Counted from the first letter of the stretch, positions 1-7,469 are shown. The stretch is 46,440 nt of DNA from Cytophagales bacterium (GCA_024742395.1 JANSYO010000034.1:1-46440); one strand, 5' to 3'. Program-made: numbers and translations. The notes: generated by a model not told the origin, from the sequence alone.

Positions 1-178
1 AGTTTTTCGTTTCTTTGATCAGGAATTCCGCCTTTGTTAGTGCTGCAAAAGCCACTTCGGCAGAACCTGATTCTCCCACCTCTTTTGCTTGCCTTATTGC
101 AAGCTCTTTGAGGTCGTTCTTTGAACTCCCCTCTAAAAAGGGAGTCAAAGAACTGTATGTAGTTAGTATTTCACTCAT
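1..178 (-). CDS. Partial prophage protein, unknown function (N-terminal part)
   Basis: An open frame starts at an ATG at 178-176 and runs off the left edge with no stop, giving about 59 residues that begin MSEILTTYSSLTPFLEGSS. The composition is soluble and helix-rich with no signal peptide. The ATG shares one base with the stop codon of the upstream gene (TAATG), so translation is probably coupled and the gene belongs to the leftward prophage block. I do not recognise the family. Position next to a possible ssDNA-binding protein hints at DNA metabolism, but that is context only. Confidence 0.6.
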   Translation of the reverse strand, partial: MSEILTTYSSLTPFLEGSSKNDLKELAIRQAKEVGESGSAEVAFAALTKAEFLIKETKN

Positions 179-993
179 TAGAATGGGAGTTCTGCGACTG
201 CTTCAAGCTCTGTGATAGCTTCAGGTGTCAGGTCATAGTGTTCTAAAATCTGCATGATCGTCAAAGTTGGATCAGCTTCCATTTTCGCTTTTATTTTCGG
301 GAATAAAGCGTGGTTTAAATCCACCAGAATTCTTGCCTTAGCGGTTTTTTCTGGTGCAGGCTCATTGCTCGTTTCATCGCTTACCGCTTCGTTAGAAAGG
401 TAGCCAGAAAAATATTCTTCAAGCTCCTTATATTTTGCTTCCGCTGTGACATCCTCTTCTTTGCTAATCACTCCCGTAAATTGAAATACAGGTACTGAGT
501 ATTTGACTTTACCCTTCACCCTTTCTTCTGCGGAGACGATTGTCACAAATTCATCCGGAAGTCTTTTTCTTGCCTTTTGGGTGAAATCTCCCCAAGATTG
601 AACGCAAGCCCCCTTGAATTGTAGATTTACTATTTCGCCATCCAGTAAGGCGTAAATAGACTTACTATAATGGGCTCCCTTGGGTTCTATGACGGGTTTA
701 ATGTCTTTATAAATCCCTTTAGCAAGTACGCCACCTTTGAAGCTTTTTACGGTCAATTGATCTTGACCTATATTGACCACTTCGTTTGCGTAGATTCCGC
801 TTCCTGATGCATCGTCCCAACCTTTTACGGTGTGCATTTCTTTAAGAACTAAAAATTTAAAAGGTAGCTTTACCTCTATGTTTTGCCCTTGCTCTTTGTC
901 GTAGTATGACAAGGCTTGCAAATCCGACTTCCATTCTAAAAATTTCGTAGCCGGGTTTTTTGAGGTTGATTTGAATTCGTCTCTTCTTGACAT
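178..993 (-). CDS. Prophage protein, possible ssDNA-binding/recombination role
   Basis: This is a 271-aa soluble protein. Residues 1 to about 175 look like one mixed alpha/beta domain; the rest is a charged linker and a helical end. The C-terminus is acidic and hydrophobic and ends in AELPF, recalling the DDDIPF tip by which bacterial SSB proteins recruit partners. I know similar proteins only as hypotheticals in Bacteroidota phages. A single-strand-binding role is inferred from the tail and from a neighbourhood with a primase-helicase and a nuclease. The start at 993 lies 17 bases after a TTTAAA leader motif, inside a 24-bp repeat also found before the upstream gene. Confidence 0.6.
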   Translation of the reverse strand: MSRRDEFKSTSKNPATKFLEWKSDLQALSYYDKEQGQNIEVKLPFKFLVLKEMHTVKGWDDASGSGIYANEVVNIGQDQLTVKSFKGGVLAKGIYKDIKPVIEPKGAHYSKSIYALLDGEIVNLQFKGACVQSWGDFTQKARKRLPDEFVTIVSAEERVKGKVKYSVPVFQFTGVISKEEDVTAEAKYKELEEYFSGYLSNEAVSDETSNEPAPEKTAKARILVDLNHALFPKIKAKMEADPTLTIMQILEHYDLTPEAITELEAVAELPF

Positions 994-1000
994 GATTGTA

Positions 1001-1024
1001 TATTTATTGATTTAAAATTTCTCT
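1001..1024. repeat. 24-bp direct repeat, copy 1
   Basis: Perfect copy of 2057-2080. It covers the stop of the 347-aa coiled-coil gene and the leader of the next gene (TTTTAAATCAATAAATA on the minus strand). The two copies bracket exactly one gene. Confidence 0.85.
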
Positions 1025-2055
1025 ATTTCTGATTGAGCCCAGTTTTTGAACTGCTCAAATCTTTGTTTGATAATCTCTTTCTTTTCGTTCTTTAAGTCTA
1101 TTTCAGGGATAGTGAAAGATTCTACCCACAGACTTAACTGTTTTTTGACTGGTGCTTTCGCTTTCTTCTCAGCAATCTTTCTTTCCGCTTCTGCTTTTGC
1201 TTGTCGCTCCGCTTCGGCTATTTCTTCGGCTTCTTTTTTTGCTTTCAATTCTTGCTCAATCTTAGCCGCTCTTTCCCTTTCAGCTCTAAGTTTATTTTCG
1301 TACTCTTCACGCTCCTTTCTTGCCTTTTCTTCCGCAATCTTTCTTTCCGCTTCTGCTTTGGCTTGTCTGGCTCTCTCTAATTTCTCGGCAGCCTCCTTTT
1401 CTGCCCTAATTTTAGCTTCACGTTCTTCAGCTTGCTTTTTTAAAAGTTCATTCTCTTTTCTTATGCGTTCCCTTTCCTCTGCTTCGGCTTTTTCTTTTGC
1501 AATACGTTCTTCGTGTGCCTTTTTCTCTGCTGCAATCCTATCTTTATATGCCGCCTCTTTTGCAGATAAAAGAGCTTCAAATACATCGTCTTGCATATCT
1601 CTAAAATTATAAGCCGTTGTGTCGTCAACAAATGCCCTTATTAATTCAACCCTTTCTTCATGTAGGGCTTCTTTTCTTCGCTCTTCAAGTATTTCAAAGT
1701 GATCCTCAATCTCTTTTAAAATCCTTTCTTTACCATGAGATGCAAACAGTTGTGCATTCTTCCAACCGTCAACAAATCGACCGCCATTCAAGTAAAATTC
1801 TTTCTGTTGCTTATGGATTTCAGCCGTCCCAGTCCTTACTTTTACATATTTTAACCTGACCTCTTTTGCTATTTTTGAAGTTTCCGGATCTTCAACATCT
1901 AAAGCGATAACCTTATTGAATTCATCCTCTAGCTCGACCATTTTATCAAGCATAGGTCTAAACTGATTTTCAATATCCTTAGCTGTACTGTGTTCTAATC
2001 CAAAATCTGACGGGTTGATTTTTACTAATTCTTCTGTTTCTATTAAATTGTTCAT
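1012..2055 (-). CDS. Prophage coiled-coil protein
   Basis: A 347-aa protein in three parts. Residues 1 to about 160 form a helical globular region. Residues 165-295 are an uninterrupted Glu/Lys/Arg/Ala coiled coil containing two near copies of an RQAKAEAERKIAE segment. A short C-terminal domain ends in NWAQSEIEKF. It has no signal peptide or membrane segment. The long charged helix would attract automatic TolA-like names, but TolA's membrane anchor and C-terminal domain are absent. The start lies 11 bases after TTTAAA in a 24-bp leader repeated at the gene's end. It is probably a phage DNA-metabolism or scaffold-type protein; the function is not established. Confidence 0.65.
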   Translation of the reverse strand: MNNLIETEELVKINPSDFGLEHSTAKDIENQFRPMLDKMVELEDEFNKVIALDVEDPETSKIAKEVRLKYVKVRTGTAEIHKQQKEFYLNGGRFVDGWKNAQLFASHGKERILKEIEDHFEILEERRKEALHEERVELIRAFVDDTTAYNFRDMQDDVFEALLSAKEAAYKDRIAAEKKAHEERIAKEKAEAEERERIRKENELLKKQAEEREAKIRAEKEAAEKLERARQAKAEAERKIAEEKARKEREEYENKLRAERERAAKIEQELKAKKEAEEIAEAERQAKAEAERKIAEKKAKAPVKKQLSLWVESFTIPEIDLKNEKKEIIKQRFEQFKNWAQSEIEKF

Positions 2056-2056
2056 T

Positions 2057-2080
2057 TATTTATTGATTTAAAATTTCTCT
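2057..2080. repeat. 24-bp direct repeat, copy 2
   Basis: Identical to 1001-1024. Here it forms the end of the 79-aa membrane protein gene (EILNQ-stop) and the leader of the coiled-coil gene. In copy 1 the same bases are read in another frame as a different C-terminus. Confidence 0.85.
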
Positions 2081-2299
2081 TATTTCCTTGCTTGACTCGT
2101 ACATCGCTATAATGATATTTGCGATAAATAGCCCTATAATTTGCCCTGTCTTAAGTAGGTACTTGGGATAAGCCGCCGTAAGTAGTATGACCGCCACAAT
2201 TACGATCATTAGCCCGTTTTGCCATAGCTCCGAGAGTGGGAGCGTTAGGCCGATAAAGACCGCCGTTACGACTATGATGTAGATGCAGATTGTTTTCAT
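2060..2299 (-). CDS. Small prophage membrane protein
   Basis: A 79-aa protein with hydrophobic stretches at about residues 4-20, 29-43 and 51-66, separated by short turns, and a charged tail (YESSKEIREILNQ). It probably spans the inner membrane two or three times. Its start overlaps the stop of the 76-aa gene upstream (ATGA), which implies coupled translation. A superinfection-exclusion or lysis-related role would suit such a protein, but no diagnostic motif is visible. Confidence 0.6.
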   Translation of the reverse strand: MKTICIYIIVVTAVFIGLTLPLSELWQNGLMIVIVAVILLTAAYPKYLLKTGQIIGLFIANIIIAMYESSKEIREILNQ

Positions 2300-2526
2300 A
2301 CTGTGGGAGTTATTAATTCAGTAACCATAACACCGTTTTCAAACTCAGGCCACCTTTGACCTGAATTATAATCCCACATATTAACAGAGCCTTTATAAAT
2401 ACAAGACTCGGCTTCCGCTTCTACTAAATATGCGGAGCATTCATTATCTTTCATTATATCATACATTTGAAAGTCTAAATCCTCTGGTAGCCTTTCAAAC
2501 TCTTCCTTAGTTAGCCATCTTTCCAT
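2296..2526 (-). CDS. Small acidic prophage protein, unknown function
   Basis: A 76-aa acidic protein beginning MERWLTKEEFERLPEDLDF. It is rich in Glu, Asp and aromatic residues, with two cysteines and no membrane segment. The start lies 10 bases after TTTAAA, the leader shared by several genes of this element, and its end overlaps the next gene by four bases. I do not recognise the family. Confidence 0.6.
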   Translation of the reverse strand: MERWLTKEEFERLPEDLDFQMYDIMKDNECSAYLVEAEAESCIYKGSVNMWDYNSGQRWPEFENGVMVTELITPTV

Positions 2527-2537
2527 GATTATATTAT

Positions 2538-2939
2538 TTAAACCGTTGGCACCAAGATTGAATCAATACTTCCCATGATCGTGTCGAAAATATTAGACAC
2601 CCTCTTAACTGTTCTACTTGTCTCCTGGAGCCTCCTATGAAGATCAACCTGTTCTTCAATCATTTCTTCAATTGAATCGAATCCGTACTCCTTTGTATTG
2701 CCGTACATATACATAAGGATTAAAAGAGCGTCGAACTCCGTAAGCTCTGATAACCCTTTCCACTTGTGGCTATATACGTGTTCACTATCTACAAAACCCG
2801 TCAGGGATGTTTCAGGGTCAAGGATGTGTTGGTGGTCCATTTCATAAACCGAGTCGATATGCTCAGCCGCCTTTTGCCCGTTGACGGTAAAAAGTACCGT
2901 CCGGTTACTGTCTGTTAGTTGAATATTGCTTAGTTTCAT
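2538..2939 (-). CDS. Prophage protein, first gene of the second leftward block
   Basis: A 133-aa soluble protein. The first half looks beta-rich; the second half is helical (YGFDSIEEMIEEQVDLHRRL, then a tail ending SILVPTV). No family recognised. The start at 2939 follows an ATTAAA leader by 11 bases and sits about 20 bases after the predicted transcription start of the promoter at 2963-2994. That promoter is nearly identical to the main leftward promoter of the element, so this gene should be under the same repressor. Confidence 0.6.
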   Translation of the reverse strand: MKLSNIQLTDSNRTVLFTVNGQKAAEHIDSVYEMDHQHILDPETSLTGFVDSEHVYSHKWKGLSELTEFDALLILMYMYGNTKEYGFDSIEEMIEEQVDLHRRLQETSRTVKRVSNIFDTIMGSIDSILVPTV

Positions 2940-2954
2940 CTTGCGTATCGTTTA

Positions 2955-3455
2955 ATGCTTTACAAATATAAACTTATGTTAATTTATAAACAAATATTAA
3001 TACTATTTTTTTTATTTCTGAATGTAACTTTATTTTCTCAGTCCAGAATTGAACTTGAAAGGGTTTATTCTGCTGAATTGTCTCAGGAAGAATTTTACAA
3101 AGCTGGCTCCTTCTGGCTGTTTAATTCGTTCGGTCATGTGGACCAGTCGCCGCAAAAGGATTTTATCTTTGCGAAGGTGTCGGTTCCGGTAGTGATTACC
3201 TTGAATAAGCCTATCCCTTACGGGGTGGTAGATATTCAGGTCAGGCTTCACAGGAATAGCGAGGCTGTGAAGCTCGCAATGACTAACATCTACCACCGTG
3301 ACAACAATATTAACTTCGGACTACTCACAAGCGAACCTGACCCGACGATTCTTAAGAAACAGCATGAAGCCTTGAATGAAAGCGTTGTTTCTCTTCTTAA
3401 TAATCTTTCGGAAAGCTTTCAGGAGGTTCTTTTGAAAAGGGAGTATGGGTTTTAG
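2955..3455 (+). CDS. Secreted DUF4468-like protein, possible prophage cargo
   Basis: A 166-aa protein with an N-terminal signal sequence (YKQILILFFLFLNVTLFSQ). The rest resembles the DUF4468/TBP-like fold known in secreted Bacteroidota proteins: LSQEEFYKAGSFWLFNSFG, then beta-strand pairs and a C-terminal helix. It is the only rightward gene inside the leftward block, which suggests cargo expressed in the lysogen. Its 5' end overlaps the opposing promoter at 2963-2994. The start could be the ATG at 2955 or the one at 2976, which lies inside the operator dyad. I see no convincing promoter of its own. Confidence 0.6.
   Translation: MLYKYKLMLIYKQILILFFLFLNVTLFSQSRIELERVYSAELSQEEFYKAGSFWLFNSFGHVDQSPQKDFIFAKVSVPVVITLNKPIPYGVVDIQVRLHRNSEAVKLAMTNIYHRDNNINFGLLTSEPDPTILKKQHEALNESVVSLLNNLSESFQEVLLKREYGF
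2963..2994 (-). promoter_or_regulatory. Second leftward prophage promoter with candidate operator
   Basis: On the minus strand there is a -33 TTTG (complement of 2991-2994), a 20-base spacer, and a -7 TATATTTG (2963-2970), a full Bacteroidota consensus. The spacer base pairs next to the -7 element form AACTTATGTT (2971-2980), an AAC-N4-GTT dyad. Bases 2962-2994 match 7979-8011 at 31 of 33 positions, and both differences fall in the dyad. Confidence 0.75.
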
Positions 3456-3456
3456 T

Positions 3457-3807
3457 TTAATCCAGTTTCATTCCAAACCTCGTACATAAGTTCTCATACG
3501 AGGCCATAAATTTTAATTGATTTTCTGCGGTAAGTTCGCTTAATGCGAGGGCTGCCCTGAAAGCTTTCTCAGCCATTAAAGAGCCCTGATAGTGCTGTTC
3601 CATGACTTCTGAGCTTACATTTACCGAGTCTTGAGAAAAAGGTACATCTACTAATTTTTCAAGCTTCTTGTTTAAAGTTTTCATAGAAGATTTTAGGTCG
3701 TGTTTTATCCACCCGGGCTTATCGCCCATTGTTCCTTCAATGTGATCCAGTAAAAATTGGGCTGAAATTAGGGTGATGTAAATGTCGTTTATGTCTTTTT
3801 CGGTCAT
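3457..3807 (-). CDS. Prophage protein, unknown function
   Basis: A 116-aa, largely helical soluble protein beginning MTEKDINDIYITLISAQFLL, with one cysteine close to the C-terminus. No family recognised. Its start overlaps the stop of the upstream zinc-ribbon gene by four bases (ATGA). It ends one base away from the convergent secreted-protein gene, and so is the last gene of the first leftward block. Confidence 0.55.
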   Translation of the reverse strand: MTEKDINDIYITLISAQFLLDHIEGTMGDKPGWIKHDLKSSMKTLNKKLEKLVDVPFSQDSVNVSSEVMEQHYQGSLMAEKAFRAALALSELTAENQLKFMASYENLCTRFGMKLD

Positions 3808-3965
3808 TTCTCAAAATCTTTACAGGATTCATGCTTCTTTTTGTACTCGTGCTTAAGGCTGCAAAAGGTATAATTCAGGTCTTTGACCTTTACTTTTTTA
3901 CTATCGGCAAAGCCTTGCATTGCTCCGGTGGTTCCTGATTGGTTACAGTTTTGGCAGGTTTTCAT
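3804..3965 (-). CDS. Small zinc-ribbon-like prophage protein
   Basis: From the ATG at 3965 this is a 53-aa protein beginning MKTCQNCNQSG. It has a CxxC pair at residues 4 and 7 and further cysteines near residues 35 and 48, enough for one zinc site. A longer frame starting at 4001 exists, but it would overlap the neighbouring 53-aa gene almost entirely, and the ATG at 3965 directly before the Cys motif is a better start. Its end overlaps the next gene by four bases. It may bind DNA or act as an adaptor; this is not shown. Confidence 0.5.
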   Translation of the reverse strand: MKTCQNCNQSGTTGAMQGFADSKKVKVKDLNYTFCSLKHEYKKKHESCKDFEK

Positions 3966-4104
3966 TGAGTATTGCTTTAGAATTTTTCTTAATAATTTCA
4001 ATAACGTTGTTAACGTCCTTCTCCTTGACGATTTTCGGCTGAATGGACTTGAACCTGTCTAGCCTGAAAAAGTCGTTGTCGATGTTGTTTTGCATGTACA
4101 TCAT
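3943..4104 (-). CDS. Short prophage protein, unknown function
   Basis: A 53-aa frame beginning MMYMQNNIDNDFFRLDRF and ending NENLPKL. The start overlaps the stop of the nuclease gene in an ATGA arrangement, as at other junctions of this block, and the end overlaps the following zinc-ribbon gene by 23 bases. It fills the only space between two genes of a tightly packed operon, which supports it being real. Charged and helical; family unknown. Confidence 0.5.
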   Translation of the reverse strand: MMYMQNNIDNDFFRLDRFKSIQPKIVKEKDVNNVIEIIKKNSKAILNENLPKL

Positions 4105-4589
4105 ACCTCTATACGTGTTTTGTTATTACTGAACTTTTCAATATAAAAATTATAGAAGGATTCAAAATCCTTAGCGATGTAGTAAATACCGCCTGAGCGT
4201 TCGACGGCTGCCTGGTACTTCTTTTGGTCGTCGCTTTGTTTGTCTCTGCCGATCTTGACTTCAATCTTAACGCTCCGTCCGGCTACAGTTGCGGAAATGT
4301 CTGCCGTGCCGTTGGTACTTGTTGATTTAATCCACTGAACGGACCCGATTTGCTTTTGGAGCCCTACAACGTCCGTAACTATTTTACGGTTGTCAATCAT
4401 TCTGCCCTCTGAGCGGATCCGCTCGGCTTGCCCTCCTGAAAGGTTGATGAAGTCAATAATACACTTAGTTAGCCCATTGGCTTTCTTATCCGAATACTTC
4501 GGCAAGGGTAAGGCGTGGTCAGGCACGTTCGGGTGTTCCTCCCGTGTGGCCTCTAGCTTTAGAATCTTAAGTTTTTGTATTGCGTTCAT
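4101..4589 (-). CDS. VRR-NUC-like PD-(D/E)XK nuclease
   Basis: The C-terminal half carries a nuclease signature: Asp in GTADISATV, then IEVKIGRDKQSDDQKKYQ (the ExK motif), a later Gln and a YYIA strand. This matches the VRR-NUC/Holliday-junction-resolvase-like branch of PD-(D/E)XK enzymes used by phages. The N-terminal third (KLKILKLEATREEHPN) is helical. The frame stays open up to a TTG at 4664, but the ATG at 4589 follows a TTTAAA leader by 12 bases, as in sibling genes, so I chose it (162 aa). It lies between a Zn-ribbon gene and a 53-aa gene in the replication block. Confidence 0.65.
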   Translation of the reverse strand: MNAIQKLKILKLEATREEHPNVPDHALPLPKYSDKKANGLTKCIIDFINLSGGQAERIRSEGRMIDNRKIVTDVVGLQKQIGSVQWIKSTSTNGTADISATVAGRSVKIEVKIGRDKQSDDQKKYQAAVERSGGIYYIAKDFESFYNFYIEKFSNNKTRIEV

Positions 4590-4667
4590 ATCGTGTTTTG
4601 GTTTAAAAATTACAACAGTCGCTTGACGAAAGTCTGCGAACTTCGGGGAGCGGGGTGTTGCCAAACA

Positions 4668-4916
4668 TTAATTTGCTTGTAGGCTATCGCATTTTTTACA
4701 CTGGCTTGTGCTATCGGTAAGTTTCTTTTCTTCTGTGCTTTGACAGCTGTTGCAAACAAACGATTTCACAACACTATGTATAGTTAAATTATTTACTAAT
4801 ATTTTTGCTTTAAATAAATCTATTAGTAATTCATCTTTTTCAGTTGTTCTTACTTGCTTCTTTATAAAGGTGTAGGCGTCTTCTAAAACCTTTATTATCA
4901 ATTCACTTTCTGTCAT
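4668..4916 (-). CDS. Small zinc-ribbon prophage protein
   Basis: An 82-aa protein. Residues 1-50 are helical (ESELIIKVLEDAYTFIKKQV). The C-terminal part has two CxxC knuckles (CNSC and CKKC, about residues 55-58 and 73-76), a typical zinc ribbon. It lies between a 52-aa gene and the nuclease gene. It could be a nucleic-acid-binding accessory factor; the ribbon is visible, the role is inferred. Confidence 0.6.
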   Translation of the reverse strand: MTESELIIKVLEDAYTFIKKQVRTTEKDELLIDLFKAKILVNNLTIHSVVKSFVCNSCQSTEEKKLTDSTSQCKKCDSLQAN

Positions 4917-4967
4917 AATATTTTAGTCTTTAATCCGTAAATAATCAAACCATACATTTTTACGTTG

Positions 4968-5126
4968 TCATCCCTCCATCTTCTCCAACTCATTAATAAT
5001 TTCTAAATACGCCTCTTCCTTGCCTTTGTGCCGCCAGAAGTCCGTCCCGTGGTCTTTGTCACTTACGGAGGCTTTCTCTGATTCGTGCCTCGCTCTTTCT
5101 TTGAGCAGTTTGATTAGTTCTTGCAT
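4968..5126 (-). CDS. Short prophage protein, unknown function
   Basis: A 52-aa frame beginning MQELIKLLKERARHESEKAS and ending NELEKMEG. It is strongly helical and charged, with a conserved-looking central HGTDFWRHKGKEEAY. The ATG follows TTTAAA by 11 bases, exactly the leader spacing of other genes in the element, and that TTTAAA overlaps the stop of the primase gene. This makes it a credible short gene. No family recognised. Confidence 0.55.
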   Translation of the reverse strand: MQELIKLLKERARHESEKASVSDKDHGTDFWRHKGKEEAYLEIINELEKMEG

Positions 5127-5138
5127 TGTTTATTTTGT

Positions 5139-7469
5139 TTAAAATGGTACTTTATCTTCGTGTATTTCAATATATCTGCCCATATTGTCACGCCCTTTGG
5201 AGTATTCTTTCCCGATAAATTTAGAGTAGGCAACCACCCACAGGCTGAACCGTTTGTTATTCAGCCATTTTTTGTAATCAGGGTATTCGTCAAGGAATCT
5301 CTCGTACATCTGATTATTGTAATGCCTTTCTCCTGAGTTTAAATTCCCGTCCTTAGACCACTCGTAGAAATCGTGGCTCGTCTCCTTAATGAATTTTCTA
5401 GTCATCAGGTTGTTATAGGAGCTTTGAACCAAACCGTTCTCAAGGTAATATTGCAGGCTCTGAATCATGAAGCAATCAAACTTGAACCATTCTTCCTGGC
5501 TCCAATCGTCAAATAACATGCAATTGAATTCGTCTAGCGGGCTGTGGTTTTCATTGAAATAGGAGCTAAATTCTAATTCGAACTTCCTTCTTTCAAATGA
5601 TCCGCCTACGCCTCCAATCGTGTAGTTGGTAGTAATTAATACTTTCGGGCTCTTGCTTACTGGAATTTGCAAGGCATCCATATTTTTACGTTCAACCTCA
5701 ATTCCTTCAGTGATAACCGAGAATAGCCTTTCAAAATCAAAGTTCTTTTTTACATCGTCAAAAACTAAGACCTGACAGTCAGGTGTGACCCTCTGATAAA
5801 CGAAGCTTTTGTCGAATGAAAACTGCTTACCGTCCATCGTGACAATTTTCTTCATTTTAGATAGCCCCTGAGCGTATAAACCTTTTCCGCTACCCCCGTT
5901 AGGGTTTTCGCTTATAACTTCGTCATTCAGTATGATTGCCTTATTGTTTACACTCGTCTTAAAGCCGTGCATCAAGTAGCCTATACTTGACCGGATAGAG
6001 GCGAAGCGTTCAGGGTCTTGACCAGACAGGAAGTTTATGAATTTATAATACATTCCTTCTCCCTCTATCTGCTTATACTCTCTGTCAATAATTTGGTTCT
6101 CCCATACGTAGCCATCCAGGTTGATGTAGTCAATCGTTTCGATGCCTTTCTTGGTGATTCTTAGAACGCAATTCTTAAAGTATAGGTACCCCTCGGTTTG
6201 GGTGTCCTCTTTGAGATTAATGTCTATACTATCAAGGAATGACAGGTAATCTTCTTTAAAATACCTCGTCGCTGAGGCCATCATATCGTAGGGTGCAAAT
6301 CCTATACCTTCACGTGACAACAGGTCTGCCAGTACAAAGTCTTTGATCTTTTCCTTTGTTAAGATCGTTACCTTGTTTTCAATAATCTTGACAAAAACGA
6401 AGCTCTCAGGGGTAGGGTAATACTTAAATATCTTATTTGACTGCAAATAGTTCTTGAACTTATGATGAACCAGATTGCACTTCCCTTTGTCGTTGATGGT
6501 CCAAAATTCATCTTCGTTGATTGTGTCCTTAATGCTGTCAATCGCTTTTTCTACGTTCTTTACATCATTATATTTGGCTTTAATTTCCTTTAAAGGCTTG
6601 CCGTTTATGATGTCTTTCTTGATACTGTTCTTTGTTCCGTAGTCCTCAAAGAACTTGGTGCCAAACTTTTCTTTCTTAGAATAGGCAGAACGAAGAATAG
6701 TTTCTACTTCAGATTTAGGGAAATCACTTGATATAAATTCAGAGAATACAGCCTCGGCCTCTGTTTGGTTAATACCAAAATCATTGAAAGCGTAGGCCAG
6801 TTTAATCAGGTTCTCGTTTCTTTGTCCTGTGACAAAACCGTACTTGTTATCCCACCATTTTCTAAGGTTCTGAATGATCACGTAAGAATTGCCCTCTGGG
6901 ATGCTTACTTTCTGCTCTCCTAAATCTTCAAGTTCCGGTTCTGTTAGCTTATCGAAAACCAAAGAGTCAGGATTAACATAGATATTAGGGTCGTGGCTTT
7001 CATAACAAACTCTCGAAACATCGCTGCAGGAAATATCAAAATGCTCGTTGTTGTAATACTCCTTAAGTGAGTTGAAATACTGCTTGTGCGTTTCGACACT
7101 TGCAGGAATCTTAACGATAACCTTTAAGCCTTCACCTGAAGGTGATACAAAGCAGGCGTATGTATAAGAGTCTCCTTCTATTGTATCTCTTAATTCCTGC
7201 AATTCTTCAGGACTACAGTTGTCGAAGTCAAGGCAGATCAAACCTGAGTGCTTTATAAGTCCAGATTGTGACCTGTTTTTGAATTCTCCTGAGAAGCATA
7301 TCGATGGCAATTCCTGCTTTAACAGGTCCCGCTTTTCTTTATTCTTTTCGGCTCTTATTTCGCTTATTAGACCGTCACTATTTCCATGACGGACCCGATC
7401 GAAGATTATCGACTCGTGACGGACAAATCCGGTACTCGTAGCCTTAATATTTTTAAAAATGGTAATCAT
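5139..7469 (-). CDS. Primase-helicase: VirE_N (BT4734-like) plus SF3/P4-type helicase
   Basis: About 776 aa. The N-terminal 170 residues match the VirE_N/BT4734 domain, related to archaeo-eukaryotic primases: CFSGEF, CLDFDNC with paired acidic residues, SPSGEGLKVIVK, SRVCYESHDPNIY. A helical PriCT-like segment follows. The C-terminal half is a phage/plasmid SF3-like helicase with Walker A NPNGGSGKG near residue 525, Walker B VLVFDD near 565 and a sensor strand KVLITTNY. The residue after the Walker A lysine is Gly, not Ser/Thr. The protein probably primes and unwinds at the element's origin. It ends HEDKVPF, an SSB-like tip. The ATG at 7469 gives the usual MITIFKNI start; another lies at 7481. 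Confidence 0.8.
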   Translation of the reverse strand: MITIFKNIKATSTGFVRHESIIFDRVRHGNSDGLISEIRAEKNKEKRDLLKQELPSICFSGEFKNRSQSGLIKHSGLICLDFDNCSPEELQELRDTIEGDSYTYACFVSPSGEGLKVIVKIPASVETHKQYFNSLKEYYNNEHFDISCSDVSRVCYESHDPNIYVNPDSLVFDKLTEPELEDLGEQKVSIPEGNSYVIIQNLRKWWDNKYGFVTGQRNENLIKLAYAFNDFGINQTEAEAVFSEFISSDFPKSEVETILRSAYSKKEKFGTKFFEDYGTKNSIKKDIINGKPLKEIKAKYNDVKNVEKAIDSIKDTINEDEFWTINDKGKCNLVHHKFKNYLQSNKIFKYYPTPESFVFVKIIENKVTILTKEKIKDFVLADLLSREGIGFAPYDMMASATRYFKEDYLSFLDSIDINLKEDTQTEGYLYFKNCVLRITKKGIETIDYINLDGYVWENQIIDREYKQIEGEGMYYKFINFLSGQDPERFASIRSSIGYLMHGFKTSVNNKAIILNDEVISENPNGGSGKGLYAQGLSKMKKIVTMDGKQFSFDKSFVYQRVTPDCQVLVFDDVKKNFDFERLFSVITEGIEVERKNMDALQIPVSKSPKVLITTNYTIGGVGGSFERRKFELEFSSYFNENHSPLDEFNCMLFDDWSQEEWFKFDCFMIQSLQYYLENGLVQSSYNNLMTRKFIKETSHDFYEWSKDGNLNSGERHYNNQMYERFLDEYPDYKKWLNNKRFSLWVVAYSKFIGKEYSKGRDNMGRYIEIHEDKVPF

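Noticed and set aside
1046-1612. A 188-aa Ser/Ala/Phe-rich frame on the plus strand.
   Set aside because: It is the reverse of the Glu/Lys/Arg coiled-coil gene. Such repeats give long antisense frames, and the composition is not protein-like.
1012-2055. TolA or cell-envelope integrity protein.
   Set aside because: Only the charged helix resembles TolA; there is no membrane anchor and no TolA C-terminal domain, and the context is a prophage replication block.
4590-4664. N-terminal extension of the nuclease gene up to the TTG at 4664.
   Set aside because: The ATG at 4589 has the TTTAAA leader at 12 bases as in sibling genes, and the extension adds no recognisable domain.
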